From Mycolicibacterium sarraceniae (GTDB lineage Bacteria > Actinomycetota > Actinomycetes > Mycobacteriales > Mycobacteriaceae): 64,000 bases of DNA. The position numbers and the translations under genes are program-made. Under the pieces are notes generated by a model, which saw nothing but the letters and a program-made list of their open reading frames with translations, made no database searches and was not told the origin of the DNA. Where the stretch lies: contig NZ_AP022595.1 of NCBI RefSeq assembly GCF_010731875.1, positions 868,001 through 932,000 of the forward strand, given 5' to 3'. Every line of letters begins with the position of its first letter. The first letter of the stretch is position 1. Positions 63,650 to 64,000 of this stretch are shown one piece after another.

Positions 63650-64000
63650 TGGGTCACCCGCCGCCTGCCACGCCGCCGCGGTCGGTGGCAGACGTGGCGA
63701 TCTCGATCATCCTGATGGTGCTGACGGTGTTAGTGGGCGCGGGCGCGGCCTTTCTCGGCCTGTTCATGCTGGCGTTCCTGGATCACTGTCCGCCCGCGAC
63801 GTGCAGTGTCGAGGGGGCCGTCACCTCGGTGCTGAGCGCGGTGGGCATCGTCGCACTGGTGGGTGTACTCGGCATCGTCACCAGCATCATCGCGTTGGTC
63901 GGGCGGAAACGGGCCTGGCCGTTCACCCTCGACACGTTCGGGATGTGCCTGGCCATGCTGGTCGTCGACTGGGTCGCCTTCTCGGCGGCAGTGGGCGGGT
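63650..64000 (+). CDS. Membrane protein (3' end cut by window edge)
   Basis: 117 codons in the window, no stop. A Pro-rich N-terminus (GHPPPATPPRS) is followed by hydrophobic helices at about 15-45, 60-85 and 95-115. A CPPATC pair lies in the first external loop. Family not recognised. Confidence 0.7.

Overview
The window is high-GC DNA from a mycobacterium, most likely a fast-growing Mycolicibacterium close to M. smegmatis. The evidence is gene order: desA1, dus, an LCP gene, phoU/pst, mshD, glnR, lmeA, thiX, cysA and sseC, a purM/purF/purL/purQS/purC/purB/purD series, DyP plus encapsulin, and the alarmone synthetase relZ. This follows, in mirror image, the M. tuberculosis Rv0824c-Rv0772 block. 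Mycothiol synthase, a mycofactocin-type SDR, and many genes with a TANNNT -10 box 6-8 nt before GTG/ATG (leaderless transcripts) also fit.

Layout. 1-2.2 kb: end of an SDR gene, a phosphotransferase and a broken SDR gene. 2.35-7.57 kb: a 5.2-kb island between two direct copies of the tRNA-Phe 3' end. It carries a Fic protein behind a palindromic operator, a DUF1778/GNAT toxin-antitoxin pair, a TOTE-type primase-helicase and a broken HTH antitoxin, but no integrase. 7.57-8.07 kb: tRNA-Phe, -Asp, -Glu and -Lys. 8.1-13 kb: GAF protein, polyprenyl-phosphate sugar transferase, a possible structured leader with a 52-codon gene, an MpaB-family oxygenase with a divergent TetR regulator, a frameshifted secreted protein and a 9-bp tandem repeat. 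13.1-18.3 kb: desA1, dus, LCP ligase and phoU. 18.4-22.3 kb: pstB, pstA, pstC and pstS on the minus strand. 22.5-25.7 kb: mshD and glnR, with divergent lmeA and thiX. 25.7-28.6 kb: a polycysteine leader peptide ahead of the DUF4395, cysA and sseC sulfur genes, then a 32-aa membrane peptide, a nitrobindin-like protein and a lipoprotein. 28.7-29.6 kb: remains of a polar amino-acid ABC transporter. 29.7-62 kb: the purine genes, all on the minus strand, mixed with housekeeping and accessory genes. 62.3-64 kb: an intact CYP125-like P450 and the start of a membrane protein.

How it fits together. purL, purQ and purS make the three-subunit FGAM synthetase; with purF, purD, purM, purC and purB nearly the whole route to IMP/AMP is present. 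phoU and pstSCAB share GTTCACC-like direct repeats that look like RegX3 boxes, so phosphate uptake and its negative regulator probably respond together. DyP ends in an encapsulin cargo tag and its stop overlaps the encapsulin start, giving a peroxidase nanocompartment. Decay is common: SDR, P450 (two fossils), ABC transporter, DUF2461, PPOX and a secreted protein are all broken. The most unusual region is the tRNA-Phe island, where TOTE, GNAT-TA and Fic genes form a compact candidate defence or conflict cassette.
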